Numbered from the stretch's first letter, positions 16,980-25,589 are shown. The stretch is 64,000 nt of DNA from Rhodococcus sp. H36-A4 (GCF_027158005.1 NZ_JAPVLQ010000002.1:682001-746000), one strand, 5' to 3'. Program-made: numbers and translations. The notes: generated by a model from the sequence alone, not told the origin.

Positions 16980-18392
16980 ATGACTGCTGTTCTCGAAAGC
17001 TCGTGCGCACCGTTCGCCGTGGTCAGTGGGGCGGACCTCCAGGTCCCGCTGGTCGACGGCAGTAACTGCACTTATGCGAACTTCGATTACGCTGCCAGTG
17101 CTCCCGCTCTCGCAGCGGTGACCGATCGGATCGTCGAGCTCCTGCCCTTTTACTCGAGTGTGCATCGCGGTGCAGGCTATACCTCGCGCGTGTCGACGGC
17201 GGCGTACGAAAAGGCTCGTGCGACTGTCTCGGATTTTGTTGTTGCACACAGCGACTCGGTGACAATTTTTACCAGGAACACCACCGACTCGCTCAACCTG
17301 CTGGCACGGTGCGTGCCCGGTGAGACCGTCGTACTCGACATCGAGCACCACGCAAACCTCTTGCCGTGGCGGGACCGCCGTGTCGTCGTTGCTGCCGACA
17401 CCCTCGCTGAGACAGTGGCGCGTATCGAGGTCGAGCTCGCCACGAAACCTGCTGCGTTGCTTGCTGTCACGGGCGCCTCGAATGTCACCGGTGAGGTGTT
17501 GCCCATTCGTGAACTCGCAGAGCTGGCTCATCGGTACGGTGCCCGCATACTCGTCGACGGCGCCCAGTTGGTACCGCATCGGCGAGTCGACATCAGCGAC
17601 CTCGGCATCGACTACCTCGCCTTCTCCGGCCACAAGCTGTACGCCCCGCACGGTGCAGGAGTGCTAGTGGGTCGTCGCGACTGGCTCGATGCGGCTCAGC
17701 CGTACCTGGCAGGGGGCGGTGCCGTCCATAGTGTGAGCGTGGAATCCACTGCATGGGCGCGCTCGCCCGCGCGTCACGAAGCAGGCACGCCCAATCTCCT
17801 CGGTGTCGCCGCAGTGGCTGCGGCGTGCGAGGCGCTCGCCGGGCACGAGAGATCGGGATCCGTCGAACACGAGCGTGCTCTGTCGGACCGATTGCGTGCC
17901 GGACTGACGGCAACCCCCGGCGTGCGCTTGCTCGAAGTGTGGACCGACGCTCCGGATACTGTGGGGATCGTCACATTCACGATCGACGGCTTCGGGCCCG
18001 GTGAAATTGCTGCCTACCTGTCGGCCGAGCATGGCATCGGTGTTCGAGACGGCAAATTCTGTGCGCATCCACTTCTTGCGCGCCTAGGCCGTCCCGACGG
18101 GGCAGTGCGGGCGAGCCTCGGTCTGGGAAGCTCGGGCGCCGACGTCGATCGCCTGCTCGGAGCCATAACGCAGCTCGTGCACGAGGGTGCTTCGTGGACG
18201 TACGCGGAGGAGGACGGATGGTGGAATCCGGTGCCCGATCCGCGTCCCTTCCCCGATCTGGTGGACGGGAAGGCAGGAGTCGGATCGGCCTGTGTTCCTG
18301 CCGCGGTGCCGGTGAGTGCCCTCGGGGAGCCAGGTGCCGCTGAGTGGAACGAAGCCCCATCGCCGGCTGAAGCGGTTAGCATCGGAATATGA
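16980..18392 (+). CDS. Class-V aminotransferase / cysteine desulfurase-like PLP enzyme
   Basis: A 470-residue fold-type I PLP enzyme. The lysine of YLAFSGHKLYAPHGAG (about residue 219) is the Schiff-base site, and 'ARILVDGAQLVPH' supplies the PLP-binding Asp. The HH in 'LDIEHHANLLPW' and an active-site-like 'DGKFCAHPL' near residue 360 recall cysteine desulfurase/lyase relatives. The start is the ATG at 16980, with AAGGGG spaced eight bases; the longer upstream frame runs through the riboswitch and is rejected. SAM-IV control points to sulfur amino acid metabolism. The exact substrate (cysteine, selenocysteine or another) is not readable. Confidence 0.85.
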   Translation: MTAVLESSCAPFAVVSGADLQVPLVDGSNCTYANFDYAASAPALAAVTDRIVELLPFYSSVHRGAGYTSRVSTAAYEKARATVSDFVVAHSDSVTIFTRNTTDSLNLLARCVPGETVVLDIEHHANLLPWRDRRVVVAADTLAETVARIEVELATKPAALLAVTGASNVTGEVLPIRELAELAHRYGARILVDGAQLVPHRRVDISDLGIDYLAFSGHKLYAPHGAGVLVGRRDWLDAAQPYLAGGGAVHSVSVESTAWARSPARHEAGTPNLLGVAAVAAACEALAGHERSGSVEHERALSDRLRAGLTATPGVRLLEVWTDAPDTVGIVTFTIDGFGPGEIAAYLSAEHGIGVRDGKFCAHPLLARLGRPDGAVRASLGLGSSGADVDRLLGAITQLVHEGASWTYAEEDGWWNPVPDPRPFPDLVDGKAGVGSACVPAAVPVSALGEPGAAEWNEAPSPAEAVSIGI

Positions 18393-18484
18393 CAGCAATT
18401 GTCTTGTGGCGCAACCGTCGCTGGTGCGACAGGTACGTCGATTTGTGCCGGACCGCGTCCGGATCTTGTAGGCGCTCGGGTTAG
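18389..18484 (+). CDS. 31-residue cysteine-containing ORF overlapping the aminotransferase stop
   Basis: ATG at 18389 overlaps the aminotransferase TGA (ATGA) and opens a 31-codon frame with cysteines at positions 13, 20 and 27, ending CRRSG. TAGCAT at 18377-18382 lies six bases before the ATG, a leaderless promoter geometry. A perfect CCGGAC/GTCCGG hairpin at 18448-18462 covers the codons after Cys20. It could be a regulatory leader for the gene at 18533 or simply chance; there is no homology evidence. Confidence 0.25.
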   Translation: MTAIVLWRNRRWCDRYVDLCRTASGSCRRSG

Positions 18485-18532
18485 ACCCTTACAGAAGCCG
18501 CATCCCTTGCCTTGTACGAAGGACACGATCGC

Positions 18533-19060
18533 ATGTCGCACAGTTCCGATATCGCCCACGCTCGCCCCATCCGGCTGGCCCTCGACGTGTTGGGTCAGTG
18601 GACCGAACTCACCGACTCGACTCCGTCTTCGGAGATGGTGAGAATTCAGGCCGAGGACCTACGGGAAGCGCAGAATCTGCGCACGCGGCTACGCGCCGAG
18701 GCCGTCGAGTCGGGCAAGAACGCCGACGACGTGGCCGTGTATCTCGATATCGAGATACATATTGCGGACGATGCACGCACTGCCCGTCGAGAGTTTTCAG
18801 GCCTCGACGCCCCGGTAGTTCCGGCCTCGATTCGCTATATCGGTACACCCGTCGGGCTGGCAGGCCTCATAGCCGATGTGAAAGCTGCTGACGTCGCCGA
18901 TGGCGTCACCCTGATCGCAGTGGGTCCCCAGGAAGCGAATTTCGGCAAGGTCGCCTACGGCGTCGTGCCGTGGCTGGAAGATCGTGGCGTTGCGTTCTCG
19001 GCGTCGAAGGTGGAGGGAGCCACCGGAGTTCGACCTGCCTCGCACGTGCTCGCCTCGTAG
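18533..19060 (+). CDS. Short luciferase-like-monooxygenase-related protein, function unknown
   Basis: A 175-residue protein starting MSHSSDIAHARPIRL, with GAAGGA upstream of the ATG. The middle and C-terminal part (RTRLRAEAVESGKNADDVAVYLDIEIHIADD-type stretch, then 'RYIGTPVGLAGLIADV...GVTLI') resembles the C-terminal half of flavin-dependent luciferase-like monooxygenases of the nitrilotriacetate/alkanesulfonate group. The N-terminal FMN-binding half is missing, so it is either a stand-alone domain or a decayed enzyme. It follows the SAM-IV-controlled aminotransferase by 140 bp, hinting at sulfur metabolism. Confidence 0.5.
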   Translation: MSHSSDIAHARPIRLALDVLGQWTELTDSTPSSEMVRIQAEDLREAQNLRTRLRAEAVESGKNADDVAVYLDIEIHIADDARTARREFSGLDAPVVPASIRYIGTPVGLAGLIADVKAADVADGVTLIAVGPQEANFGKVAYGVVPWLEDRGVAFSASKVEGATGVRPASHVLAS

Positions 19061-19113
19061 CTCGCACTATTACTCGTTCCGCATCTGCCTTCATGTCCCC
19101 GCAGCCTTTGCTT

Positions 19114-19587
19114 TCATGTCATAGACAGAGCGAGTCCGGCGGTGATGCGCAGCAGTTCCGAATAGGTCGTCCGGAAGATCGTGTTCGGATGTCCTGCAGC
19201 AGCCCATAATTCGGGGTACTCGGCCAGTTGCTCGTCGACGTATGTGGGCAGATTCGTCGGGTGACCCACCGGTGCGATGCCTCCGATCGGTTGACCGGTG
19301 CAGTGCTTGACCAGGTCGAGTGAAGCTTGCGACAACGTGCCCTCCAAGCGCCGACCTGTCCGATCGAGGTTCACGCGGTGCGCACCGGAGACGAGCAGTA
19401 GCACTGGGTCGTCGTCGAGCAGAAACACCAGCGACTTCACGATCGCGCCGACGTCGACGCCGAGAGATTCGGCGGCGGCGTCGGCGGTCACTGTCGGCAC
19501 GGGCGCGGTGACGACCACCCCGTGATGTCCACGCGAGATCAGGACGTCCGCGACGTGGGCTGCGTTCGGGTGAAGAAGCCGGTGCAT
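19114..19587 (-). CDS. YbaK/EbsC-family aminoacyl-tRNA deacylase
   Basis: A 157-residue YbaK/ProX-type editing domain. Family landmarks are 'GAIVKSLVFLLDDDPVLLLVSGAHRVNL' with the conserved Lys of IVKSL, and the glycine loop 'CTGQPIGGIAPVGHPTNLP'. Proteins of this family hydrolyse misacylated tRNAs, typically Cys- or Ala-tRNA(Pro). It converges on the gene at 18533 and stands upstream of the membrane protein gene at 19627 on the same strand, separated by about 40 bp. Confidence 0.85.
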   Translation of the reverse strand: MHRLLHPNAAHVADVLISRGHHGVVVTAPVPTVTADAAAESLGVDVGAIVKSLVFLLDDDPVLLLVSGAHRVNLDRTGRRLEGTLSQASLDLVKHCTGQPIGGIAPVGHPTNLPTYVDEQLAEYPELWAAAGHPNTIFRTTYSELLRITAGLALSMT

Positions 19588-19626
19588 AGGGCAAGCGTAT
19601 TGCCAAACGGCAGTCCGTGCCTCGTA

Positions 19627-20619
19627 CTAGGCGTCGACTGGGAGGTTCGAAGATTTCTGTTGTCTGCGGTAGGTGAAGCCGAAGAACAGGGCGAGTCCGA
19701 TCACTGTGTACAGGGCGAGTGCCAGGGCCGGTTGTCCCAGGCCGGTGCCGGAGAAGTAGACGATGCTCCGAACGCCTTCGGTGCCGACACCTGGGGTGAT
19801 CCAGCGACCGACTGCCGAATAGAACTCGGGAAGCACGTTCGGACCGAATGCGCCTCCGGCGCTGGGGTTTCCGAGAATGACGAATACGATGATCGCGATC
19901 GGCACAGCGGCAACACCCACCGCAGCGCGTAGCCCCAGCGTGAACAGTGCTGTGGCCAGAACCACGGCTGTCCCCAGCAGTGCGAGAGGGAACCAGTGGC
20001 CGGCGAACGTGCCGAGGACATGCGTGGTGATGAACGCACCGAGGATTCCGGACAGGATCGAATAGCCGATGAGCACCCCGGATTGAGCCGACGCTTCGCG
20101 TAGCGACTTCGGTGCGCCGATGAGGAGCCCGATTGCTGCCGCGAGTAGGTACCCGCCGACGACCCAACCGACGGAGAGATAGAAGCCGGACAATCCGCGG
20201 TTGTCGTGGATACTCACGGGAATATCGTCGCGGACGACGAAGGTGCGGTTCTGGCTCTGGTCGACTTCGGTGAAGATTGCCTCGAGCGAGCTGGCAATGG
20301 AACTGCCTGCAGCGCTGGCGGTGATGAGTGTATCGGTGCCCGTCGGGCTCAGAACATAGGCGCCCAGGACCTCTCGGTTGCGGATCATTGCACGTGCATC
20401 ACCCGTGCTGGCAGCAGTTCGGGCATCGAGGGGAGTGCCGTCGATGGCGTTGAGCTTGTCGGCTGTGTCGGAGTCCACTCCGGCAGGGAGTCCTTGCTCG
20501 GCTACGACCACGATCGGAATCTCACGAGGCGTGGGCTGATGGAAAGCCGCGACATAGCTGAGGATGAAGCCGAGTTGGAGTATCAGCACTCCGGCCGCTA
20601 GCCAGACAACCTTGCGCAT
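19627..20619 (-). CDS. DUF3533/ABC-2-like membrane protein under TetR control
   Basis: A 330-residue membrane protein with an N-terminal helix (VLILQLGFILSYVAAF), a large extracytoplasmic region of about 150 residues, then five to six helices, as in DUF3533/YhgE-Pip-like ABC-2 permease relatives. GAGAGGGAG precedes the ATG. It is divergent from a TetR regulator, and the intergenic region holds two palindromes that overlap its promoter (TACAAT as a -10 on the minus strand at 20647-20642). It is probably a regulated exporter component; no dedicated ATPase gene is adjacent. Confidence 0.75.
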   Translation of the reverse strand: MRKVVWLAAGVLILQLGFILSYVAAFHQPTPREIPIVVVAEQGLPAGVDSDTADKLNAIDGTPLDARTAASTGDARAMIRNREVLGAYVLSPTGTDTLITASAAGSSIASSLEAIFTEVDQSQNRTFVVRDDIPVSIHDNRGLSGFYLSVGWVVGGYLLAAAIGLLIGAPKSLREASAQSGVLIGYSILSGILGAFITTHVLGTFAGHWFPLALLGTAVVLATALFTLGLRAAVGVAAVPIAIIVFVILGNPSAGGAFGPNVLPEFYSAVGRWITPGVGTEGVRSIVYFSGTGLGQPALALALYTVIGLALFFGFTYRRQQKSSNLPVDA

Positions 20620-20648
20620 GGGTCGAACTCCCTCTCGAAAAATTGTAA

Positions 20649-20677
20649 ATACCTAAGGTATTGAATACTCTAGGTAT
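20649..20677. promoter_or_regulatory. Two TetR-type operators between divergent genes
   Basis: ATACCTAAGGTAT (20649-20661, a perfect 6+1+6 palindrome) is followed 16 bp later, start to start, by ATACTCTAGGTAT (20665-20677), which has the same outer half-sites. They lie between the DUF3533 gene and the TetR gene and overlap the likely promoter elements of both, the expected place for autoregulatory TetR binding. Confidence 0.75.
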
Positions 20678-20717
20678 CGTGATAGTAGATGGTCAAGAAG
20701 AGTGGTTGTCGACACAA

Positions 20718-21329
20718 ATGCCGACGGCCAGGCCCGGACGCGAGAACGTGCGTGAACGGCTGCTCGACGCCGCAGCCGACGAGTTCACCGAACACGGATT
20801 CGCGGCAGCCAAACTCCAGGACATCGCAAGACGAGCCGGATTCACCAAGGGCGCCGTCTACTCGAATTTCCAGTCCAAGCAGGCGCTGTTCGCCGAGCTG
20901 CTCTCGCGCCGTTCGCTGGAACTCGCCGCGCGAGTCGTCGACGACGTGTCCGACCTCGGGCCCGGCGACGCTGCCGGAGCAGGTGGTAGCGCCATCGCGT
21001 CGTGGATCGTCGCCGAGCCCCGGTGGCCACTGTTGGTGACCGAGTTCGGCATACATGCAGGTCGAGACCCGAAGTTGGCGGAGAGCTACCGACGCGAGCG
21101 TCGACTCCTTCGCGAAGAACTCGCCAACCTGATCTCCGCCAGAGCCGAGGCGTGGGACGTAGCGGACACCCTCGATGCGCGGGAAGTCGCGACGTCACTG
21201 CTGGCCCTGATCTCCGGACTGTCCGTCGAGCATTCCGTCGATCCGGACGAGATCGACGAACGAACCATCGGGGCCGCGATCACCGAACTCTTCGCAGGGG
21301 CAATCGCCCGGGCGACCGAGCAAGATTGA
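20718..21329 (+). CDS. TetR-family transcriptional repressor
   Basis: A 203-residue regulator with the canonical N-terminal helix-turn-helix 'ERLLDAAADEFTEHGF' ... 'LQDIARRAGFTKGAVYSNF' (residues about 12-50) and an all-helical ligand domain. The start is taken as the ATG at 20718 because translation from the upstream TTG (20661) would run through the second operator. It probably represses the divergent membrane protein and itself through the two palindromes. The ligand is unknown. Confidence 0.88.
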   Translation: MPTARPGRENVRERLLDAAADEFTEHGFAAAKLQDIARRAGFTKGAVYSNFQSKQALFAELLSRRSLELAARVVDDVSDLGPGDAAGAGGSAIASWIVAEPRWPLLVTEFGIHAGRDPKLAESYRRERRLLREELANLISARAEAWDVADTLDAREVATSLLALISGLSVEHSVDPDEIDERTIGAAITELFAGAIARATEQD

Positions 21330-21358
21330 AGCGGATCTCATCGGGTATCCGACCCGAT

Positions 21359-21580
21359 ATGAGCGCTCAGAACCCGGATCCGAACGAAACCGCAGGTTTG
21401 GAAAAAGGCGGCGGTGTTCAGCCCGGAGATACGCCACCGGCAGAAACTGGCGTCGGCGGGCCACATCACGAACCGCCGCAGCGAGGGTTGGCATTGCCGA
21501 TCGTGTTTCTCTGTCTTATCGGGCTAGTTGTGATCATCGTCGCAGCTGGGCTGATCGGTCGAATCTTCGGTCTCTACTAA
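21359..21580 (+). CDS. Small single-pass membrane protein (DUF6480-like)
   Basis: A 73-residue protein: a polar Gly/Pro/Glu-rich N-terminal half (residues 1-42) and one C-terminal helix (LPIVFLCLIGLVVIIVAAGL). The N-terminal 'NPDPNETAGLEKGGGVQPGDTPP' pattern matches the small DUF6480 family of actinobacteria. It lies 29 bp after the TetR gene. The much longer frame that covers it is a shadow of the TetR gene. Confidence 0.7.
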   Translation: MSAQNPDPNETAGLEKGGGVQPGDTPPAETGVGGPHHEPPQRGLALPIVFLCLIGLVVIIVAAGLIGRIFGLY

Positions 21581-21615
21581 TAGGTGACCGCAGGCATGCC
21601 GCTAGGCTCAGCGGC

Positions 21616-22443
21616 ATGAAGGAACAAATCTGGAACGCATTTTCCGTCGAAATCGCCGACCATGTGGCGGTAGTTACCCTGATCGGTCCTGGCAAGGGTA
21701 ACGCGATGGGCCCGGACTTCTGGAACGAGTGTCCACTGGTTTTCGCGCAGCTCGACGCTGATCCCGACGTACGCGCAATACTCCTCGTCGGCTCGGGCAA
21801 ACACTTCACTTTCGGTCTCGACCTGGCAGCGATGGCAGGCGAGTTCGCACCGCTGATGGCAGACAAGGCCCTTGCGGGTCCGCGCACCGCATTCCACAAC
21901 ACGATCAAGCGGATGCAGTTGGCTACCAACGCCGTTGCCGACTGCCGCAAGCCCGTCGTTGCAGCCGTGCACGGCTGGTGCATCGGCGGCGGCCTCGATC
22001 TCATCAGTGCCGCCGACATCAGGTACGCCAGCTCCGATGCCAAATTCAGTGTTCGCGAAGTGCGGGTCGCCATCGTCGCCGACATGGGTTCGCTCGCGCG
22101 ACTGCCCGCGATCATCGGCGACGGTCACCTTCGCGAACTCGCATTGACGGGCAAGGACATCGACGCCGCTCGTGCCGAGAAGATCGGACTGATCAACGAC
22201 GTGTTCGAGGGCCACGACGCGCTGATCGCCGGTGCTCGGGCTACGGCAGCAGAGATTGCCGCCAACCCGCCTCTCGTCGTGCAGGGCGTCAAGGAGGTCC
22301 TGGACAACTCACGTGCAGCCGACGTCGACGCCGGCCTTCGATTCGTAGCTGCTTGGAACGCGGCTTTCCTCGCCTCGAATGATTTGACCGAGGCGATCAC
22401 CGCAGTGTTCGAGAAGCGCCCGGCAGAGTTCTCCGGAAGCTGA
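21616..22443 (+). CDS. Enoyl-CoA hydratase/isomerase (crotonase) family protein
   Basis: A 275-residue crotonase. Oxyanion-hole segments are visible: 'GKHFTFGLDLAAM' (about residues 59-71) and 'VHGWCIGGGLDLISAADIRYAS' (118-139). The second part reads FSVREVRVAIVADMGSLARLP, where D157 of 'ADMG' matches the acid position of dienoyl-CoA isomerase-type members rather than the Glu of hydratases. It is therefore likely a delta(3,5)-delta(2,4)-dienoyl-CoA isomerase-like enzyme of fatty acid oxidation. A MarR gene follows after 6 bp, probably in the same operon. Confidence 0.85.
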   Translation: MKEQIWNAFSVEIADHVAVVTLIGPGKGNAMGPDFWNECPLVFAQLDADPDVRAILLVGSGKHFTFGLDLAAMAGEFAPLMADKALAGPRTAFHNTIKRMQLATNAVADCRKPVVAAVHGWCIGGGLDLISAADIRYASSDAKFSVREVRVAIVADMGSLARLPAIIGDGHLRELALTGKDIDAARAEKIGLINDVFEGHDALIAGARATAAEIAANPPLVVQGVKEVLDNSRAADVDAGLRFVAAWNAAFLASNDLTEAITAVFEKRPAEFSGS

Positions 22444-22449
22444 CCCACC

Positions 22450-22902
22450 GTGGATTACGCCGAAGAAATCGGTACCCAGCTGGTGCGTCTGCAGCGCGCA
22501 CGGGACCGCAAGATCGCGCAGCTGACCGAAGAGTCCGGTGGCGTCGACGGGGCAGCTTTCGTGTGCTTGTTTCGATTGCTTCGCGACGGCCCGATGAGGT
22601 CGAGTGAGCTGGCGGCACTGGTCAACTCGGACCCGTCGACGGTGAGCAGGCAGGTCGCCCAGCTCGTCGACCGTGGGCATGTCGAACGTGTTCGCGACGA
22701 GAGCGACGGCAGAGCGTTTGCCCTGGCCGTCACCGAGTCGGGCAAGGAAGTAGTTCATCGAATCCAGCTGCGCCGGACCGCGCACATCGGCAAGATCATC
22801 GAGGACTGGTCGAACGACGACCGTGCGTCATTGGTCGAACTGTTGGACAGATTTCTGACCGATTACGAGCGATCCAGAGTGGATGCGTCCAGAGGTTCGT
22901 GA
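22450..22902 (+). CDS. MarR-family transcriptional regulator
   Basis: A 150-residue winged helix-turn-helix protein. 'MRSSELAALVNSDPSTVSRQVAQLVDRGHVERV' (about residues 50-82) holds the recognition helix, and 'DESDGRAFALAVTESGKEV' is the MarR wing with the D.R..LV-like motif. The start is GTG 22450, six bases after the crotonase stop, so it is co-transcribed and may sense an acyl-CoA or aromatic ligand. Confidence 0.88.
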   Translation: MDYAEEIGTQLVRLQRARDRKIAQLTEESGGVDGAAFVCLFRLLRDGPMRSSELAALVNSDPSTVSRQVAQLVDRGHVERVRDESDGRAFALAVTESGKEVVHRIQLRRTAHIGKIIEDWSNDDRASLVELLDRFLTDYERSRVDASRGS

Positions 22903-22968
22903 GGACCGAATCCAGGTCGGTCATGTCTCGTCTCCGGGCTACCCGGGTCGAGGCATGACGACCCGGAG

Positions 22969-23439
22969 TCAGCGTAGGGCGCTTTTGGGGTCGTTCCAGA
23001 GTTGATCGGTGAAGTCCTCCAGCGCGACGAGTACGACCGTGTCCTCGGCTCGACGAAGGATCGATTTACTGGCCCGAACCTGGACCACATCGCCGGTCTT
23101 GTCGGTCATGCGCCACAGCGAATCAGCTCGCGTGGCAACCGTCGTCAAGAACATGTCGGCGACGTTGACGCCCTCGGGGGCCTGATCGGGAAAGATGTCG
23201 TGCAAATGAAAGTCTGCACGAGCGGATTCCTCGGTGCCGAACAAATCGTCGAAGGCTTCGTTCGCGAACACGATTGCGCCACTGGGATCGACCGCGAGAA
23301 TCGGCACGGGGATGCGGTCGAGAACAACCGTCACCGGCAGCTCCGGAAATTGTCCTGCATCGGAGACGAAGCTGACTTGTCTGTTCTTACGACGCTCGCC
23401 CGAATCTGCGGACGAATCGACGGAATTGCTTTCGCTCAT
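22969..23439 (-). CDS. Stand-alone PAS-domain protein
   Basis: A 156-residue protein starting MSESNSVDSS, with GGGGAG spaced six bases upstream of the ATG; the longer frame to 23523 lacks this signal. Residues about 45-150 form one PAS fold: 'VLDRIPVPILAVDPSGAIVFANEAFDDLFG' is the typical PAS beginning and 'TDKTGDVVQVRASKSIL...VLVALEDFT' its end. There is no output domain. It probably senses a small ligand or redox state and acts through a partner; none is encoded next to it. Confidence 0.75.
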   Translation of the reverse strand: MSESNSVDSSADSGERRKNRQVSFVSDAGQFPELPVTVVLDRIPVPILAVDPSGAIVFANEAFDDLFGTEESARADFHLHDIFPDQAPEGVNVADMFLTTVATRADSLWRMTDKTGDVVQVRASKSILRRAEDTVVLVALEDFTDQLWNDPKSALR

Positions 23440-23486
23440 AAATCTCCCCACTAGTGCGTCGATCGAACCATGCTGTGCTGCGTACC

Positions 23487-23514
23487 GCAGGGGAAGCGCA
23501 AACACTTCCCCTGC
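23487..23514 (-). terminator. Hairpin terminator downstream of ppa
   Basis: A perfect 10-bp stem, GCAGGGGAAG (23487-23496) with CTTCCCCTGC (23505-23514), and an 8-nt loop, lies 42 bp past the ppa stop and upstream of the PAS gene on the same strand. No long T-run follows. Confidence 0.6.
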
Positions 23515-23555
23515 CGGGAACATTCAAGTACGGAACTGCAGGTGTCGAAAGGTTT

Positions 23556-24047
23556 TCAGTGCTCTGGATTGTCTGCCAAACGCTTGAACGATGCAGCGAT
23601 TTCGGCTTCTGCCTCGGCCCGGCCTACCCAGTCCGCGGCCGTGACGTGCTTGTTGGGCTCGAGGTCCTTGTAGTGGACGAAGAAGTGCTTGATCGCGTCC
23701 AGTTCGAATGTCGAGACATCGCTGAGGTCCTGGATGTGGTCCCAGCGTGAGTCGCCTGCGGGTACACACAGGACCTTGTCGTCGCCGCCGGCCTCGTCCA
23801 CCATCTTGAACATTCCCACTGGGCGGGCCTCGACGACGACTCCGGGGAAAACGGATTCCGGGAGAAGGACGAAAGCATCGAGCGGATCGCCGTCCTCGCC
23901 GAGGGTGTTCTCGATGAAGCCGTAGTCGGCCGGGTAACCCATCGCCGTGTACAGGTAGCGGTCGAGGCGAATTCGACCGGAAACGTGGTCGATTTCGTAC
24001 TTGTTTCGCTGACCCTTGGGGATCTCGATGGTGACGTCGAACGACAC
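23556..24047 (-). CDS. ppa: Inorganic pyrophosphatase
   Basis: A 163-residue family I soluble pyrophosphatase. Conserved elements include '[14 protein letters not shown]', '[24 protein letters not shown]' (the D-x-D-P-x-D metal site) and '[16 protein letters not shown]'. It hydrolyses PPi from biosynthetic reactions in the cytosol. It is divergent from dacB, the same arrangement as in mycobacteria, and ends before the hairpin at 23487-23514. Confidence 0.97.
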   Translation of the reverse strand: MSFDVTIEIPKGQRNKYEIDHVSGRIRLDRYLYTAMGYPADYGFIENTLGEDGDPLDAFVLLPESVFPGVVVEARPVGMFKMVDEAGGDDKVLCVPAGDSRWDHIQDLSDVSTFELDAIKHFFVHYKDLEPNKHVTAADWVGRAEAEAEIAASFKRLADNPEH

Positions 24048-24179
24048 GCGCTGCCCTCGCTCTTCTTTGTTCTCGTCTTGCGTCTCGAATGACGCACGAT
24101 GGTGGCGGGGTCAGCGTACCGGACCCGAGGATACTGTTGGAGAAACTGGCAACGGGAAGAAGAAGACACCGATGGAGGA

Positions 24180-25589
24180 ATGTTGGCCAGGTTGACCAAG
24201 CGAAATCTCGGTCCCACCGCTGGGAGGCGGCGACGGAGAACCCGCATCCTTCTGATTCTCGTTGCGGTATCGGTCCTTGCTGCGGGCGGAACAGCAATTG
24301 CGGCCATCGTCCCGCACGGAGCCGATACGAACTCCGAGGTGCTTCTCGCGCCCGAGCCGGACCCGGTAACGCTCGTGCCGACCATCGCGCCGATATCGGA
24401 CATTGCACCTGCACCCTCCGTCGAAGGTATCGCTGCCGCGCTCGCGCCGGTGGTCGCATCGCCGGATCTCGGCGCATTCACCGGATCTGTGGCCGACGCC
24501 GTCACGGGGGAGGTGCTGTGGTCCTCGGGGCCGGACACCCCGATGACTCCCGCATCGACGACGAAGGTCTTGACGGCAGGCGCGGCGATGCTCGCGCTGT
24601 CACCGGAACATCGCGTCACCACCAGAGTGGTGAAGGGGCAATCCGCTGGTGAGATCGTCATCGTGGCCGCCGGCGATCCGACGATCACCGCTCGGCCCCT
24701 GGGTAGCGAGAGCTTCTACTCAGGCTCGGCGCGTATAGACGATCTGGTGGAGCAGATATCCAAATCCGGTACGCCGGTCGACAGAATCGTCGTGGACACA
24801 TCCATCTACAGCGGCCCGACGATGGCACAGGGATGGTTCGCTCCTGACATCGCAGCCGGTTACATCACGCCGATCGAACCGATCATGATCGACGGCGGCC
24901 GATCCGATCCGTTGGAAGACGAGTCCCCACGAAGCGTCGAGCCCGCCCTCGATGCTGGTCGCGCGCTGGCCCGGGGCCTGGGGATCGACCCGGCTCGGGT
25001 GTCCACCGGATCGGCACCACCCGGTGCCGATCAGGTGGCGAGTGTTCAATCCGCACCCCTTCGTGATCGTCTGGGTCAGATGATGGGCCGCTCGGACAAC
25101 GTCCTCGCAGAAGCCATCGGGCGCGAGATCGCCATCGAGACCAACACGCAGCCTTCCTTCACCGGTGCGGTGGACTCGATCGAACAGACACTCTTCGCTG
25201 CCGGTTTCGCCATGTCCGGCCTCGAGTTGCACGATTCGAGCGGACTGTCGGTCGACGGGGTGATCCCGGCAAGACTGCTCGATCAGATATTGACTTCGGC
25301 CGCAGGATCGGGCAAGCCCGAACTCCGCCCGATGCTCGACTACCTTCCCGTCGCCGGGTCCACCGGCACGCTGTCGGATCGATACGCCAGCGCCGAACGC
25401 GTCGGTGCAGGCTGGGTGAGGGCCAAGACCGGCACCTTGTCGACCGCAAGTGCTCTCGCTGGATACGTAGTGGATGTGGACGGCCGGACGTTGACGTTCG
25501 CGTTGATGTCCAACGACCGTCCACCCGAAGTCAGCAGACCGGCGCTCGACGCCGTGGCGGCTACTCTCAGACTGTGTGGTTGCCGATGA
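24180..25589 (+). CDS. dacB: D-alanyl-D-alanine carboxypeptidase / PBP4 (DacB)
   Basis: A 469-residue class C penicillin-binding protein (peptidase S13) with an N-terminal membrane anchor (RILLILVAVSVLAAGG) after a basic stretch. Catalytic motifs are in order: SxxK as STTK near residue 125, SxN as SDN in GRSDNVLAEAIG near 304, and KTG in RAKTGTLSTAS near 417. It trims or cleaves peptidoglycan stem peptides outside the membrane. The start at ATG 24180 is chosen for the signal-anchor, although GGAGGA directly abuts it; TTG 24183 is an alternative. It overlaps the next gene by four bases. Confidence 0.92.
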   Translation: MLARLTKRNLGPTAGRRRRRTRILLILVAVSVLAAGGTAIAAIVPHGADTNSEVLLAPEPDPVTLVPTIAPISDIAPAPSVEGIAAALAPVVASPDLGAFTGSVADAVTGEVLWSSGPDTPMTPASTTKVLTAGAAMLALSPEHRVTTRVVKGQSAGEIVIVAAGDPTITARPLGSESFYSGSARIDDLVEQISKSGTPVDRIVVDTSIYSGPTMAQGWFAPDIAAGYITPIEPIMIDGGRSDPLEDESPRSVEPALDAGRALARGLGIDPARVSTGSAPPGADQVASVQSAPLRDRLGQMMGRSDNVLAEAIGREIAIETNTQPSFTGAVDSIEQTLFAAGFAMSGLELHDSSGLSVDGVIPARLLDQILTSAAGSGKPELRPMLDYLPVAGSTGTLSDRYASAERVGAGWVRAKTGTLSTASALAGYVVDVDGRTLTFALMSNDRPPEVSRPALDAVAATLRLCGCR

